Source: Aliikangiella sp964411875 (GTDB taxonomy: Bacteria > Pseudomonadota > Gammaproteobacteria > Enterobacterales > Kangiellaceae). Taken from it: a DNA stretch of 14,103 bases. The position numbers and the translations under genes were made by a program. The DNA lies in NCBI GenBank assembly GCA_964411875.1, contig CAYPMT010000064.1, positions 1 to 14,103 on the forward strand, written 5' to 3'. Shown piece by piece: positions 6,473-14,100 of the stretch. Within the stretch, counting starts at the first letter, position 1, and each line of letters opens with the position of its first letter. The notes beneath the pieces are model-generated. The model had not been told where the DNA came from, did not search any database, and saw only the letters and a list, made by a program, of their open reading frames with translations.

Positions 6473-7783
6473 TTGAGCTTATTACCTAAAAGTTTTTTCA
6501 GAAGGAATGCTTTAATCATTGCAGTTTTGCTTGTGATTAGTCATGCCGTTTCTTATTTTATGATTCAGTATTTTATTGTTGATAGGCATAACCGTATGCT
6601 GATGTATATGGTTTCAAGACAAATAGAATTATTGGGTTTAAGCAATAATTTTTTTACCAACTATAGTCCTGGCGCGTCATATGTTATTTCATCCAGTCTA
6701 GCTAATAAAACACCCATTGAAGTTTATTGGGAAGATAGTAATCGTTACCCCAAAGCATTTAAGAATGCCGAATATAACCGTAGCATGAGTAAACAAGCCG
6801 CTTATTTTTTAGGTAATAAAACTTATGTAGCGGTAGAAAAGGCAGATAATGGTATTTTTGTTTGGATAAATCAAACAGACTTTTCTGATCTTTGGTTACG
6901 TATGCCAATTGATGATCAAGCCGGCAGGGGACCTACTGAGTTAGTTATTTTTACCACGATGATTTTATTTTTAAGTTTGACTGGTGCATGGCTACTAGTC
7001 AAACAATTGCATAGACCACTAAAACGGTTAGCTTTTGCTGCTCGTGAAGTAGGTCGAGGTGACTATCCGGGAGAATTAAAAGAAACTGGGCCATTCGAAA
7101 TGATTGCAGTGACTTCCGCATTTAATCAAATGGCAAAAAATGTTCGACAACTAGAAGAAGATCGAACGCTATTATTAGCGGGTGTTTCCCATGATTTAAG
7201 AACGCCTATTACACGAATACGTTTAGCAACAGAGTTTTTATCAAAAGATGATAAAGAAATTAAGGATGGTATTATTGATGATACCCAAGAAATGGATGCG
7301 ATTATCGATCAGTTTATTAGTTACATTCGTTTTGGTAATGAAGAAGTGGGTGAAGTTGGTAATTTAACGGAATTAATTGAGCAAGTGGCAGCTTCTTATC
7401 TGAAACAATACCCTGATCTAAGTATGCAGTTAACAGAGTTACCAGAAGTTTATTTCAAACCATTTGCAATTAAACGATTATTGAATAATTTAATTGAAAA
7501 TGCTTTTCGTTATGGAGCACCGCCAGTAACTGTTAAAACCGAAGTACAAGAAAAAAGTATTATCATTAAAGTGATTGATCATGGAAAAGGGATCCAATCC
7601 ATGGATAAACAACGTTTATTTCAACCTTTCGCACGAGGTGAGCGTGCCAGAACAGGAAAAGGTTCTGGATTAGGGCTAGCTATTGTTTATCGTATTGCTG
7701 AAATGCATGGTGGAAAAATTGAACTTGATAACCGAGAACAAGGTGGATTAGAAGTTAGTTTTAGACTACCCATAAACCATTAG
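6473..7783 (+). CDS. envZ: EnvZ-type sensor histidine kinase
   Basis: This 436-aa protein has the EnvZ layout: TM1 (about 12-33), a periplasmic sensor of about 120 residues, TM2 (about 156-177), a HAMP linker (about 178-230), the HisKA dimerisation domain with AGVSHDLRTPITRIRLATEF (236-255; phosphoacceptor His240) and a HATPase domain with N box NNLIENAFRYG (338-348), G1 DHGKGI (369-374), F box FQPFARGE and G2 GKGSGLGLAI (395-404). The H-box sequence is very EnvZ-like (AGVSHDLRTP.TRIRLATE), but the sensor differs and the signal is unknown. The best start is TTG; upstream in-frame codons offer only ATA/ATT before a stop, and the next Met (30) lies inside TM1. No good Shine-Dalgarno is seen. 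It lies 19 bp after sco, with no response regulator gene in the window. Confidence 0.9.
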   Translation: MSLLPKSFFRRNALIIAVLLVISHAVSYFMIQYFIVDRHNRMLMYMVSRQIELLGLSNNFFTNYSPGASYVISSSLANKTPIEVYWEDSNRYPKAFKNAEYNRSMSKQAAYFLGNKTYVAVEKADNGIFVWINQTDFSDLWLRMPIDDQAGRGPTELVIFTTMILFLSLTGAWLLVKQLHRPLKRLAFAAREVGRGDYPGELKETGPFEMIAVTSAFNQMAKNVRQLEEDRTLLLAGVSHDLRTPITRIRLATEFLSKDDKEIKDGIIDDTQEMDAIIDQFISYIRFGNEEVGEVGNLTELIEQVAASYLKQYPDLSMQLTELPEVYFKPFAIKRLLNNLIENAFRYGAPPVTVKTEVQEKSIIIKVIDHGKGIQSMDKQRLFQPFARGERARTGKGSGLGLAIVYRIAEMHGGKIELDNREQGGLEVSFRLPINH

Positions 7784-7794
7784 GCATAGCGACT

Positions 7795-8256
7795 ATGCAA
7801 TGGTTAGAAAATAAAATTCCACCACCAATTATCGCGTTATCTTTAGCTGTTGCAATGTGGAAGTTTTCCCATTATTTTTATGTTATTGATATAAATAATA
7901 ATCTGCGTGTTATCGGTGCAATTGTTTTTTTATTTTGTGGATTTTGTATTGATATAGTCGCAATTATTTCATTTCGGCGTGCTCAAACAACAATTAACCC
8001 TATCAAACCTCAGTTAACAAGATCGTTAGTTACCTCAGGTATTTATCAATATTGTCGGAATCCAATGTATCTTGGTTTGCTTTTATTTTTAGTGGCATGG
8101 ATGATTTACCTTGCATCACCATTAAATATAATTTTTATCGTGACTTTTCTGCTTTATATAAATCGTTTTCAAATAATGCCAGAAGAAAAAGCATTAACAC
8201 AGCTATTTGGAGAAGAGTTTTTAGTCTATAAATCTAACGTACCAAGATGGTTATAA
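7795..8256 (+). CDS. Isoprenylcysteine methyltransferase-like membrane protein
   Basis: A 153-aa protein with about four hydrophobic segments (roughly 10-30, 38-60, 92-107, 110-124) and the signature of the bacterial ICMT/phospholipid methyltransferase family: TSGIYQYCRNPMYLG (80-94) and a C-terminal PEEKALTQLFGEEF...Y...VPRWL block (129-153), which form the SAM-binding part. The family methylates lipophilic substrates; bacteria lack CaaX prenyl-proteins as known for eukaryotes, so the substrate is unknown and the name gives only fold and likely chemistry. The ATG lies 11 bp after the kinase stop, with AGG at 7782-7784, making it the likely last gene of the assembly operon. It ends 6 bp before the convergent plsB stop, with no obvious terminator between. 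Confidence 0.85.
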   Translation: MQWLENKIPPPIIALSLAVAMWKFSHYFYVIDINNNLRVIGAIVFLFCGFCIDIVAIISFRRAQTTINPIKPQLTRSLVTSGIYQYCRNPMYLGLLLFLVAWMIYLASPLNIIFIVTFLLYINRFQIMPEEKALTQLFGEEFLVYKSNVPRWL

Positions 8257-8262
8257 TCCAAA

Positions 8263-10725
8263 TTAGTCTTTCAAAAAGCTAGCTGATTGATAAATTAAAT
8301 ATTTTGCATCAATGGTTAATTTGCTTAAAACAGATTCTTGCAGTTCAATAATTTCAGGCGATAACTCGTAAGTATTATCAGAGTTAACAATCAAGTACTT
8401 TTCAGTAATTAATGTGCTAAACATATTTTGAAATAGATTCCTGTCAAAAATCTCAGGTGTTTTTAGTCGCTGTAACTCGCTAATTCGCTGGGTTATTTGC
8501 TGACTAAATTTATTAATCTCTTGACGTGTAATAGATTTTTTCTCACCTTGAAGTGTTAATGCGGTCAATAAAATTGCATAGCGCTGTAAGCTTGAATAAG
8601 CAAGTTGAGCTTGAATAAAAAGTTGGTGATAGGCTAAATGAGTTTCATCTGCTCTAACAAGAGTTTTGGCTTTTAATACGAGTAATTCTTCTTCAATAAA
8701 AACATCAATAATTTGTTTAATATAGTTTTTGTATTCATCTTTATCCCAATGAATAAAAAAATCTTTTTTGGTAAAAGCAAAAAGTCTTTCAACTTCTTTA
8801 ATTAACGCTGCTTGGGTGATTGATGTTCGATTGACAAAGCAACTGGCAATTAAGCCTGAGGTGATAAAGACATGAATAATATTATTTCGGTAATAAGTTA
8901 ATAAAGCAGCCATTTGGCTATCGGTGCTAATAATTTCTCCCATGGTATCTTGAGAGCTAGTGACAGTACCGAGTTTTTTTGCTTGATTAATTAGTTGTTC
9001 TGGTGGTTCCTCAGGTATATCGATATCTTTGCTATAGGGCGCCTTTTTACTTATTTCAATAAGCAACTGTAATTGAAATTTAAGACTTTCCTTATCAATA
9101 GCATTACGTTCGGTAGAAAGCAAAATTAAACCCATTAGACTCACTGAATTGAGAGTGGCCGAAGTATTAATTCGTTCCATTAATTGATTGGCAAGTTCAT
9201 TAACTTGGCTAGTTAACCAAACGGGTTTAATGTCATCTTTACCTTGGTACTGCCGCCAATCAGGTTGTTGTTGATTTAAATGCTCGTTAAGTAATAAAGG
9301 CTCGGCAAAATTTAAATAAACTTTGCCAAAAGCTTCCTTAAGTGTTTTTCTCAATGAAAGTAACTGTGTAAATGATTCTTTCTCTTTTTTAGCGCCTTTA
9401 AGTTCATTGATGTAGCTTTTACCTTCAAACATTCGCTCATAACCAACATAGATAGGAACCAACGCAATTGGTTTTCTTGTTCCTCGTAAACAGCCTTGTA
9501 CGACCATAGATAACAATCCTGTTTTAGGTGGTAAAAGACGACCTGTTCGACTGCGACCTCCTTCAGGAAAAAATTTAAGAGGAATTCCTCTATCCATAAG
9601 TTGAAAAATATACTCATTAAAGACGGCGGTATAAAGTTTATTGCCACCAAAACTTCTTCTTAAAAAGAAGGCGCCTGCTCGCCTTAGTACTGAGCCAACA
9701 GGCCAAAAATTTAAATTAATGCCAGCAGCAATATGAGGTGGGACTAGACCTTCATGATAAAGTGAGTAAGAAAGTAATAGATAGTCTGTATGGCTACGAT
9801 GACTTGGAACATAAATTATTTCGTGAGTTGTAGCAAGTTCCCTGACTTTTTCTGCATGATTAATTTCAATTCCATCATAAATTTTATTCCATAAATAAGT
9901 TAAAATGGACTCAATAATTCGGATGGTTTTATAAGAATAGTTAGAAGTGATTTCTTTGGCATAGCTTTCAGCCAGTTGTTTAGCTTTTTTCTCAGAAATA
10001 TTTTTTTTGTAAGTCTCTCGTTCAATTGCTGACTTAACGTAATCGCTGACTATAATATTAGTAATAATATTTTTTCTATTACTAATAAGCGGCCCCATAA
10101 CTGAGCGCCTATTTCTTTCAAAATGGACTCTTAAGGTGCGGGTTAACTTTCTTAAAACATTTTTTTCGCCTATTTGTGATTTTAATGCGGTTGAAAAATT
10201 AACGGGCTTAGATATTTTGACAAAAGAATTTCTACCTTGAAAAAGAATTAAAAAACACTTTCTTATTGGATTAGCACTTTCAGTGTCAGTAAATAATAAA
10301 CGAAATAAAGAGTTTTCTTTACCTGGATTACGCCCCCAATAGACAGATACTGGAACCAGTTGGTGTTGACGGTTAATATCCTGTTTTTGTAATGTTAGGA
10401 GTTTGTCTAATAATAGCTGATACTTTTTTACAGGTTTTCCAATAAAACCAAAAATCTGTTTGTTTTGTAAAAAAAAGACACCACCCTGAGGGATATCGTC
10501 ATCAACTCGATTAATTATTTTGGGTTCTGGTAAGCCTAATTGTAGGGCTTGTTGTTGTAGCATTAAAAAACTACTTGTTGAACGTCTTTGTAAAACATAA
10601 TAAATGGGAGACTCTAAATCAATATTGAGTTCTTTAATGGGCTGTTCAGGTAAAATCTTACTTTTAACCAAGAGCTTGATAGGAATAGCAACAACTTTTT
10701 GGTACAACTGATTTAAAAACTTCAC
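8263..10725 (-). CDS. plsB: Glycerol-3-phosphate 1-O-acyltransferase PlsB
   Basis: An 820-aa protein, close to the 807 aa of E. coli PlsB, the inner-membrane enzyme that acylates sn-glycerol 3-phosphate at position 1 to begin phospholipid synthesis. The acyltransferase blocks are intact and in order: block I VPSHRSHTDYLLLSY (306-320, HX4D with His309 and Asp314), block II GAFFLRRSF (351-359), block III FFPEGGRSRTG (385-395) and block IV IALVPIYVGYE (420-430). The long N- and C-terminal regions typical of PlsB, as opposed to PlsC, are present. Translation begins at GTG, supported by AGGA (10732-10735) at 6-nt spacing. It appears to have its own promoter in the upstream 162-bp gap and is convergent with the oxidase assembly operon. 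Confidence 0.97.
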   Translation of the reverse strand: MKFLNQLYQKVVAIPIKLLVKSKILPEQPIKELNIDLESPIYYVLQRRSTSSFLMLQQQALQLGLPEPKIINRVDDDIPQGGVFFLQNKQIFGFIGKPVKKYQLLLDKLLTLQKQDINRQHQLVPVSVYWGRNPGKENSLFRLLFTDTESANPIRKCFLILFQGRNSFVKISKPVNFSTALKSQIGEKNVLRKLTRTLRVHFERNRRSVMGPLISNRKNIITNIIVSDYVKSAIERETYKKNISEKKAKQLAESYAKEITSNYSYKTIRIIESILTYLWNKIYDGIEINHAEKVRELATTHEIIYVPSHRSHTDYLLLSYSLYHEGLVPPHIAAGINLNFWPVGSVLRRAGAFFLRRSFGGNKLYTAVFNEYIFQLMDRGIPLKFFPEGGRSRTGRLLPPKTGLLSMVVQGCLRGTRKPIALVPIYVGYERMFEGKSYINELKGAKKEKESFTQLLSLRKTLKEAFGKVYLNFAEPLLLNEHLNQQQPDWRQYQGKDDIKPVWLTSQVNELANQLMERINTSATLNSVSLMGLILLSTERNAIDKESLKFQLQLLIEISKKAPYSKDIDIPEEPPEQLINQAKKLGTVTSSQDTMGEIISTDSQMAALLTYYRNNIIHVFITSGLIASCFVNRTSITQAALIKEVERLFAFTKKDFFIHWDKDEYKNYIKQIIDVFIEEELLVLKAKTLVRADETHLAYHQLFIQAQLAYSSLQRYAILLTALTLQGEKKSITRQEINKFSQQITQRISELQRLKTPEIFDRNLFQNMFSTLITEKYLIVNSDNTYELSPEIIELQESVLSKLTIDAKYLIYQSASFLKD

Positions 10726-10731
10726 CTAAGT

Positions 10732-10735
10732 TCCT
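10732..10735 (-). promoter_or_regulatory. Shine-Dalgarno deciding the plsB GTG start
   Basis: On the minus strand the sequence reads AAAGGAACTTAG before the GTG codon, placing AGGA six bases upstream. This supports initiation at GTG (10725); no ATG or other start with comparable support is seen close by. Confidence 0.75.
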
Positions 10736-10762
10736 TTGTTATATAGCAGACATTAGAATAGG

Positions 10763-10843
10763 CGATAGTCGGTCGCTTATTTTTTCACAAAAAGGTCGAT
10801 AATCGGACGTATGCATGTGTGGCAACATAATGAAAATAGTCGG
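10763..10843. repeat. Three direct copies of a 10-bp motif upstream of plsB
   Basis: On the plus strand, CGATAGTCGG (10763-10772), CGATAATCGG (10797-10806) and AAATAGTCGG (10834-10843) share the consensus (CG/AA)ATARTCGG, with starts 34 and 37 bp apart. The middle copy contains a 9-nt palindrome (CGAT-A-ATCG). The copy at 10834 lies in the spacer of the predicted plsB promoter and the other two in its leader, so this could be an operator array. I do not recognise it as a known regulator's site. Confidence 0.5.
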
Positions 10844-10852
10844 ATAAGTCAA
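10824..10852 (-). promoter_or_regulatory. Predicted sigma70-type promoter for plsB
   Basis: On the minus strand, TTGACT (10847-10852) and TATGTT (10824-10829) are separated by exactly 17 bp. The -35 matches consensus at five of six positions and the -10 at four of six, in an AT-rich setting. Transcription would begin near 10817, giving a leader of about 90 nt before the GTG codon. No other promoter of this quality is apparent in the gap. Confidence 0.65.
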
Positions 10853-10887
10853 TGATAAATCAATGAATTAAGCAAAGTGTTTTATGT

Positions 10888-12117
10888 TTAAACTAAAATC
10901 TCAGCCGCTAGCGGATGACTTAAAAAATCTTTTGGGCTAGCACTAAAACCATAAGCGCCTGATTGATAAATAACAACTAGGTCACCAATTTCAATTGCTG
11001 GTAAGGAGTATTGATTAGCCAATAGATCCAGCGGGGTACAAAGTGGCCCAACAATTTGTACTGGGTTACTTGTAGGCTCTTGCATTTTATTGCCAATAGC
11101 AACCGGGTAATTCTTACGGATTACTTGACCAAAATTACCCGATGCAGCTAATTGATGATGAAGTCCGCCATTAACAATCGCAAAGTCTGTTCCCCGACTA
11201 TTTTTGATATCAGTAACCTCACATACATAGAGCCCAGCCTCAGCAACAATAAATCGCCCTAACTCCATAATAATCTCAGTTGAATGGTGTTGATTAAGAA
11301 ATGCATCAATAGCCTTATTAAGTGGCTCAGCAATAAGTTCGATATTTAAAGGTTTATCACCAGGGAAATAAGGAATACCTAAACCACCACCAATATTAAG
11401 CATTTCAAGTGGATTATGAGCATGCTCTTGTAATTGTTCGGCTAATTGGAAAATTTCGTTATAAGCTGACAGCAATGAGTTAGCATTTAAATTTTGAGAG
11501 CCAGTAAAAATATGTAAGCCACGATAGTGAAGGTTATAATCCTTAATTTTTTGCATTGCTTGAGGTATAAGCTCAGCATCAATACCAAACTGTTTAGCAC
11601 CACCAGACATTTTCATACCGGAAGATTTTAATTCAAAGTCAGGATTAACCCGTAAAGCCACGTTTGCTTGTATACCAAGTTGTTGGCTAATTTTTTCAAT
11701 ACGCTCAAGTTCATTAAAGGATTCGACATTAATTGTCACACCACTAGCGACTGCCATAGTCAGTTCATTGATTTGTTTGCCAGGTCCGGCAAAACTAATT
11801 TTTTCGGGTGATATCCCCGAGTTAAGTGCAATGGTTAGTTCATTGCCACTGGCGACATCTAAACCATCGACTTGATGACTAATAAAATCAACTAGAGCCG
11901 GCATTGGGTTAGCTTTAACCGCATAATGTAAATTTAATTTTAAGTTTTCTCTAAGAAGATTAATTTTCGATTCGATAACACTACGATCGTAAACATAAAA
12001 CGGCGTTTGTCCGGCTCGATGTTTAAGTAAGCTAATAGCTTGTCCATTAACCAGTAGCTCATTACCTTGAGTTTTAAAATGATTCATTGGCGAATGATTG
12101 GGCATTTGATTAGTCAT
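10888..12117 (-). CDS. Fold-III PLP-dependent decarboxylase, exosortase A-associated type
   Basis: A 409-aa alanine-racemase-fold (fold type III) decarboxylase related to diaminopimelate/ornithine decarboxylases. The PLP lysine is Lys68 in LHYAVKANP; other motifs are GLHIFTGSQ (200-208), the phosphate-binding NIGGGLGIPY (241-250), ELGRFIVAEAG (285-295), VGPLCTPLDLL (356-366, active-site Cys360 at the dimer interface) and QSGAYGFSASP (385-395). IFTGSQ and GPLCTPLDLL are the pattern of the subfamily found beside an acyl-CoA ligase in exosortase A/PEP-CTERM gene clusters; LysA itself is a less likely name. The substrate is unknown. Its ATG overlaps the ligase stop in ATGACTAA (8 nt), implying coupled translation; AGGA (12130-12133) is 12 nt upstream. 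Met5 and Met11 are alternative starts. Confidence 0.88.
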   Translation of the reverse strand: MTNQMPNHSPMNHFKTQGNELLVNGQAISLLKHRAGQTPFYVYDRSVIESKINLLRENLKLNLHYAVKANPMPALVDFISHQVDGLDVASGNELTIALNSGISPEKISFAGPGKQINELTMAVASGVTINVESFNELERIEKISQQLGIQANVALRVNPDFELKSSGMKMSGGAKQFGIDAELIPQAMQKIKDYNLHYRGLHIFTGSQNLNANSLLSAYNEIFQLAEQLQEHAHNPLEMLNIGGGLGIPYFPGDKPLNIELIAEPLNKAIDAFLNQHHSTEIIMELGRFIVAEAGLYVCEVTDIKNSRGTDFAIVNGGLHHQLAASGNFGQVIRKNYPVAIGNKMQEPTSNPVQIVGPLCTPLDLLANQYSLPAIEIGDLVVIYQSGAYGFSASPKDFLSHPLAAEILV

Positions 12118-13726
12118 GATGATTTTTTATCCTAAACAAATCTGAAAACTCTTCTATTAATAATGTACGGTTAATTTTACCGTTGGGATTACGTGGTAGA
12201 CTATCTTTTAATTGAATAGCTTGTGGCTGCATATAATTAGGTAAATGGTTTTTACAGTGTTTTAGTATAACACTTTCATCAAAGTCATCGGTTTGATGAC
12301 TTTTTATAACATCACTTGGCTTTATAATTAAAAGCACAGCCTGACCTAACCTTGGGTGAGGTACACCAATGGCAGCAACTTCACTAACACTGGTATGTTG
12401 ATAAACGCAATCTTCAATTTCTGATGGACTAATCCGATAGCCTGATGACTTAATCATATCATCTTGACGACCAATAAAATATAAAAAGCCCTCCGAGTCT
12501 TTAACGACTTGGTCACCAGACCAAACAGCAATTTCTGGCACTAAACCATTGGCTAATGGTTGTGGTAAAGGCTTAAAACGTTTGGCTGTTTTTTCAGGCG
12601 CATTCCAGTAGCCTAAAGCAACATGAGGGCCACGATGAACTAATTCGCCTGGTTCATCATTAGCACAAATTTTTCCTTGCTCATTAATCACTAAGATTTC
12701 AGCATTAGGAATAGCTTTACCAATAGATGTCGGTCTATTTTTTATTTCTCTTGGATCAAGATAAGTACTGCGAAAAGCTTCAGTTAATCCATACATTAAA
12801 AACAATTTTGCTTTTGGTAATTGTTCCATTAACTGATTTAATATGGCTTGAGGCATAGCGCCACCGCTATTAGTAATATAGCGTAACGATTGCGTTGTTT
12901 TTTCTGGCCACTCAAGTTCCGATAACTGAATCCATAAAGGTGGCACAGCAGCTAAGCCTGTTATTTGATATTTTTCTATCGCCTTAATAATATCTCGTGG
13001 CAATAAATATTCCATCAATACAACACTTGCTCCGGAAATAAAAGCGGTTGTCAGCTGTGACAAACCATAATCAAAACTAAAGGGCAAAACAGCAAGCAAA
13101 CGATCGTTGGAATTATTTTCAAGATAACTTGCAACACTTTTAGCACCTGCAATAAAATTATCATGAGAAAGCACAACGCCTTTGGGCTTTCCTGTACTGC
13201 CCGAAGTATATAAAATGGCTGCAATGTCTTGAGTGATTTTTCTTGGAAATATAATTTGGTTGAGAGAGTTTTTGTTATTCATTAAACCATCCCAACAAAG
13301 CATTTTTTCAGGAGTATCATCGACTGAACAATCCGTTAAAATAATTTTATTGAGTTGAGTTAAATCAAGTTTGTCTTGCAACTGGTTATATCGGCTTTTT
13401 GATGTAATTAAAATACTGACGTCACAATCTTTGAGAATATGTTCAACTTGAGGTGCTTTTAACAAAGGATTAATGGGAACAAAAATACCGCCTGCTATTG
13501 ATACCGCGTAAAAACTGGTCACCGCTTCTGGCTGTTTAGGTAAATAAACAGCGACTCGTTGATTGACCTTAAGACCATGCTGAACTAACTGGCTTGCCAT
13601 TAACTTGGATTTCTGTTGCAATTGGTGGTAGCTAAACTCAGCATTTTTATAGACTAAAGCGGTAGCGTCAGGCGTATTTTTAGCCGAATGAGTGAGTGTT
13701 TGGTGAAATAGTTCGGGCGTTATCAT
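12110..13726 (-). CDS. AMP-forming acyl-CoA ligase, exosortase A-associated type
   Basis: A 538-aa member of the ANL adenylate-forming superfamily, which activates a carboxylate as acyl-AMP and transfers it to CoA or a carrier protein. Core motifs from the ATG start are the P-loop YTSGSTGKPKG (173-183), YGLTEA (312-317), SGDQ (403-406), the hinge GRQDDMIKSSGYRISPSEIE (419-438) and PRNPNGKINR with catalytic Lys517. The overlap with a fold-III PLP decarboxylase and the hinge sequence match the ligase of exosortase A-type clusters, though no exosortase, PEP-CTERM protein or acyl carrier protein is in the window. I chose ATG at 13726 (MITPELF); an in-frame TTG at 13738 would add four residues, and neither has a good ribosome binding site. 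It is divergent from the Atl gene with only 29 bp between starts. Confidence 0.87.
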   Translation of the reverse strand: MITPELFHQTLTHSAKNTPDATALVYKNAEFSYHQLQQKSKLMASQLVQHGLKVNQRVAVYLPKQPEAVTSFYAVSIAGGIFVPINPLLKAPQVEHILKDCDVSILITSKSRYNQLQDKLDLTQLNKIILTDCSVDDTPEKMLCWDGLMNNKNSLNQIIFPRKITQDIAAILYTSGSTGKPKGVVLSHDNFIAGAKSVASYLENNSNDRLLAVLPFSFDYGLSQLTTAFISGASVVLMEYLLPRDIIKAIEKYQITGLAAVPPLWIQLSELEWPEKTTQSLRYITNSGGAMPQAILNQLMEQLPKAKLFLMYGLTEAFRSTYLDPREIKNRPTSIGKAIPNAEILVINEQGKICANDEPGELVHRGPHVALGYWNAPEKTAKRFKPLPQPLANGLVPEIAVWSGDQVVKDSEGFLYFIGRQDDMIKSSGYRISPSEIEDCVYQHTSVSEVAAIGVPHPRLGQAVLLIIKPSDVIKSHQTDDFDESVILKHCKNHLPNYMQPQAIQLKDSLPRNPNGKINRTLLIEEFSDLFRIKNHHD

Positions 13727-13755
13727 GGTTAATCGCAAGTTACGAGTTTTTGGTT

Positions 13756-14100
13756 ATGGGTTTTGACCAGCAAAAAGCACAGCAAATATGGCAGACAGTT
13801 TACCAGATCCCCAAAGGTAAAGTCGCTAGCTATGGCCAAATTGCTGATTTGGCTGGTTTGCCAGGGCGAGCCAGATTAGTTGGCAAAGCGCTAGGCTATG
13901 CACCTAAAGAATTAAATATTCCCTGGTATCGAGTATTAAGAAGTAGCGGCCAGCTTGCATTTAGTGCAGGTAGTCACCAAGCCGAAAAACAAAAAGGCTT
14001 ATTACAAGAAGAAGGTGTTGTTGTGCTTAATAATCGGGTTAAATTAGAAAATTTTTCCTGGCAACCGGATTTAGGTGAGTTGTTAAAAATGGAATTTTGA
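13756..14100 (+). CDS. atl: Alkyltransferase-like DNA-binding protein (Atl, YbaZ-like)
   Basis: A 114-aa protein matching the C-terminal DNA-binding domain of O6-alkylguanine-DNA alkyltransferase: IPKGKVASYGQIADLAG (18-34), then GRARLVGKALG with the arginine of the helix-turn-helix, and IPWYRVLRSSG. The active-site PCHRV of true MGMT is PWYRV here, so the acceptor cysteine is replaced by tryptophan and the protein cannot take up alkyl groups. Atl proteins instead bind O6-alkylguanine, flip it and hand the lesion to nucleotide excision repair. Tyr in place of the usual His is a small variation. ATG at 13756 (MGFDQQKAQQIW) fits the family length; an in-frame GTG at 13696 would overlap the divergent ligase gene and add 20 poorly conserved residues. 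A weak GAG lies 9 nt upstream. Confidence 0.92.
   Translation: MGFDQQKAQQIWQTVYQIPKGKVASYGQIADLAGLPGRARLVGKALGYAPKELNIPWYRVLRSSGQLAFSAGSHQAEKQKGLLQEEGVVVLNNRVKLENFSWQPDLGELLKMEF

Noticed and set aside
8257..8262. Terminator between the methyltransferase and plsB
   Set aside because: The convergent stops are 6 bp apart, and no hairpin with a T tail is visible on either strand nearby.
9351..9650. 99-codon minus-strand frame inside plsB
   Set aside because: It lies entirely within the acyltransferase core of plsB in another frame and shows no family resemblance; a shadow frame.
13727..13738. TTG-initiated four-residue extension of the acyl-CoA ligase
   Set aside because: An ATG lies four codons later, there is no ribosome binding site for the TTG, and the family N terminus fits MITPELF.
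13696..13755. GTG-initiated N-terminal extension of Atl
   Set aside because: It would overlap the start of the divergent ligase gene and add residues not typical of the family; ATG at 13756 gives the normal domain boundary.
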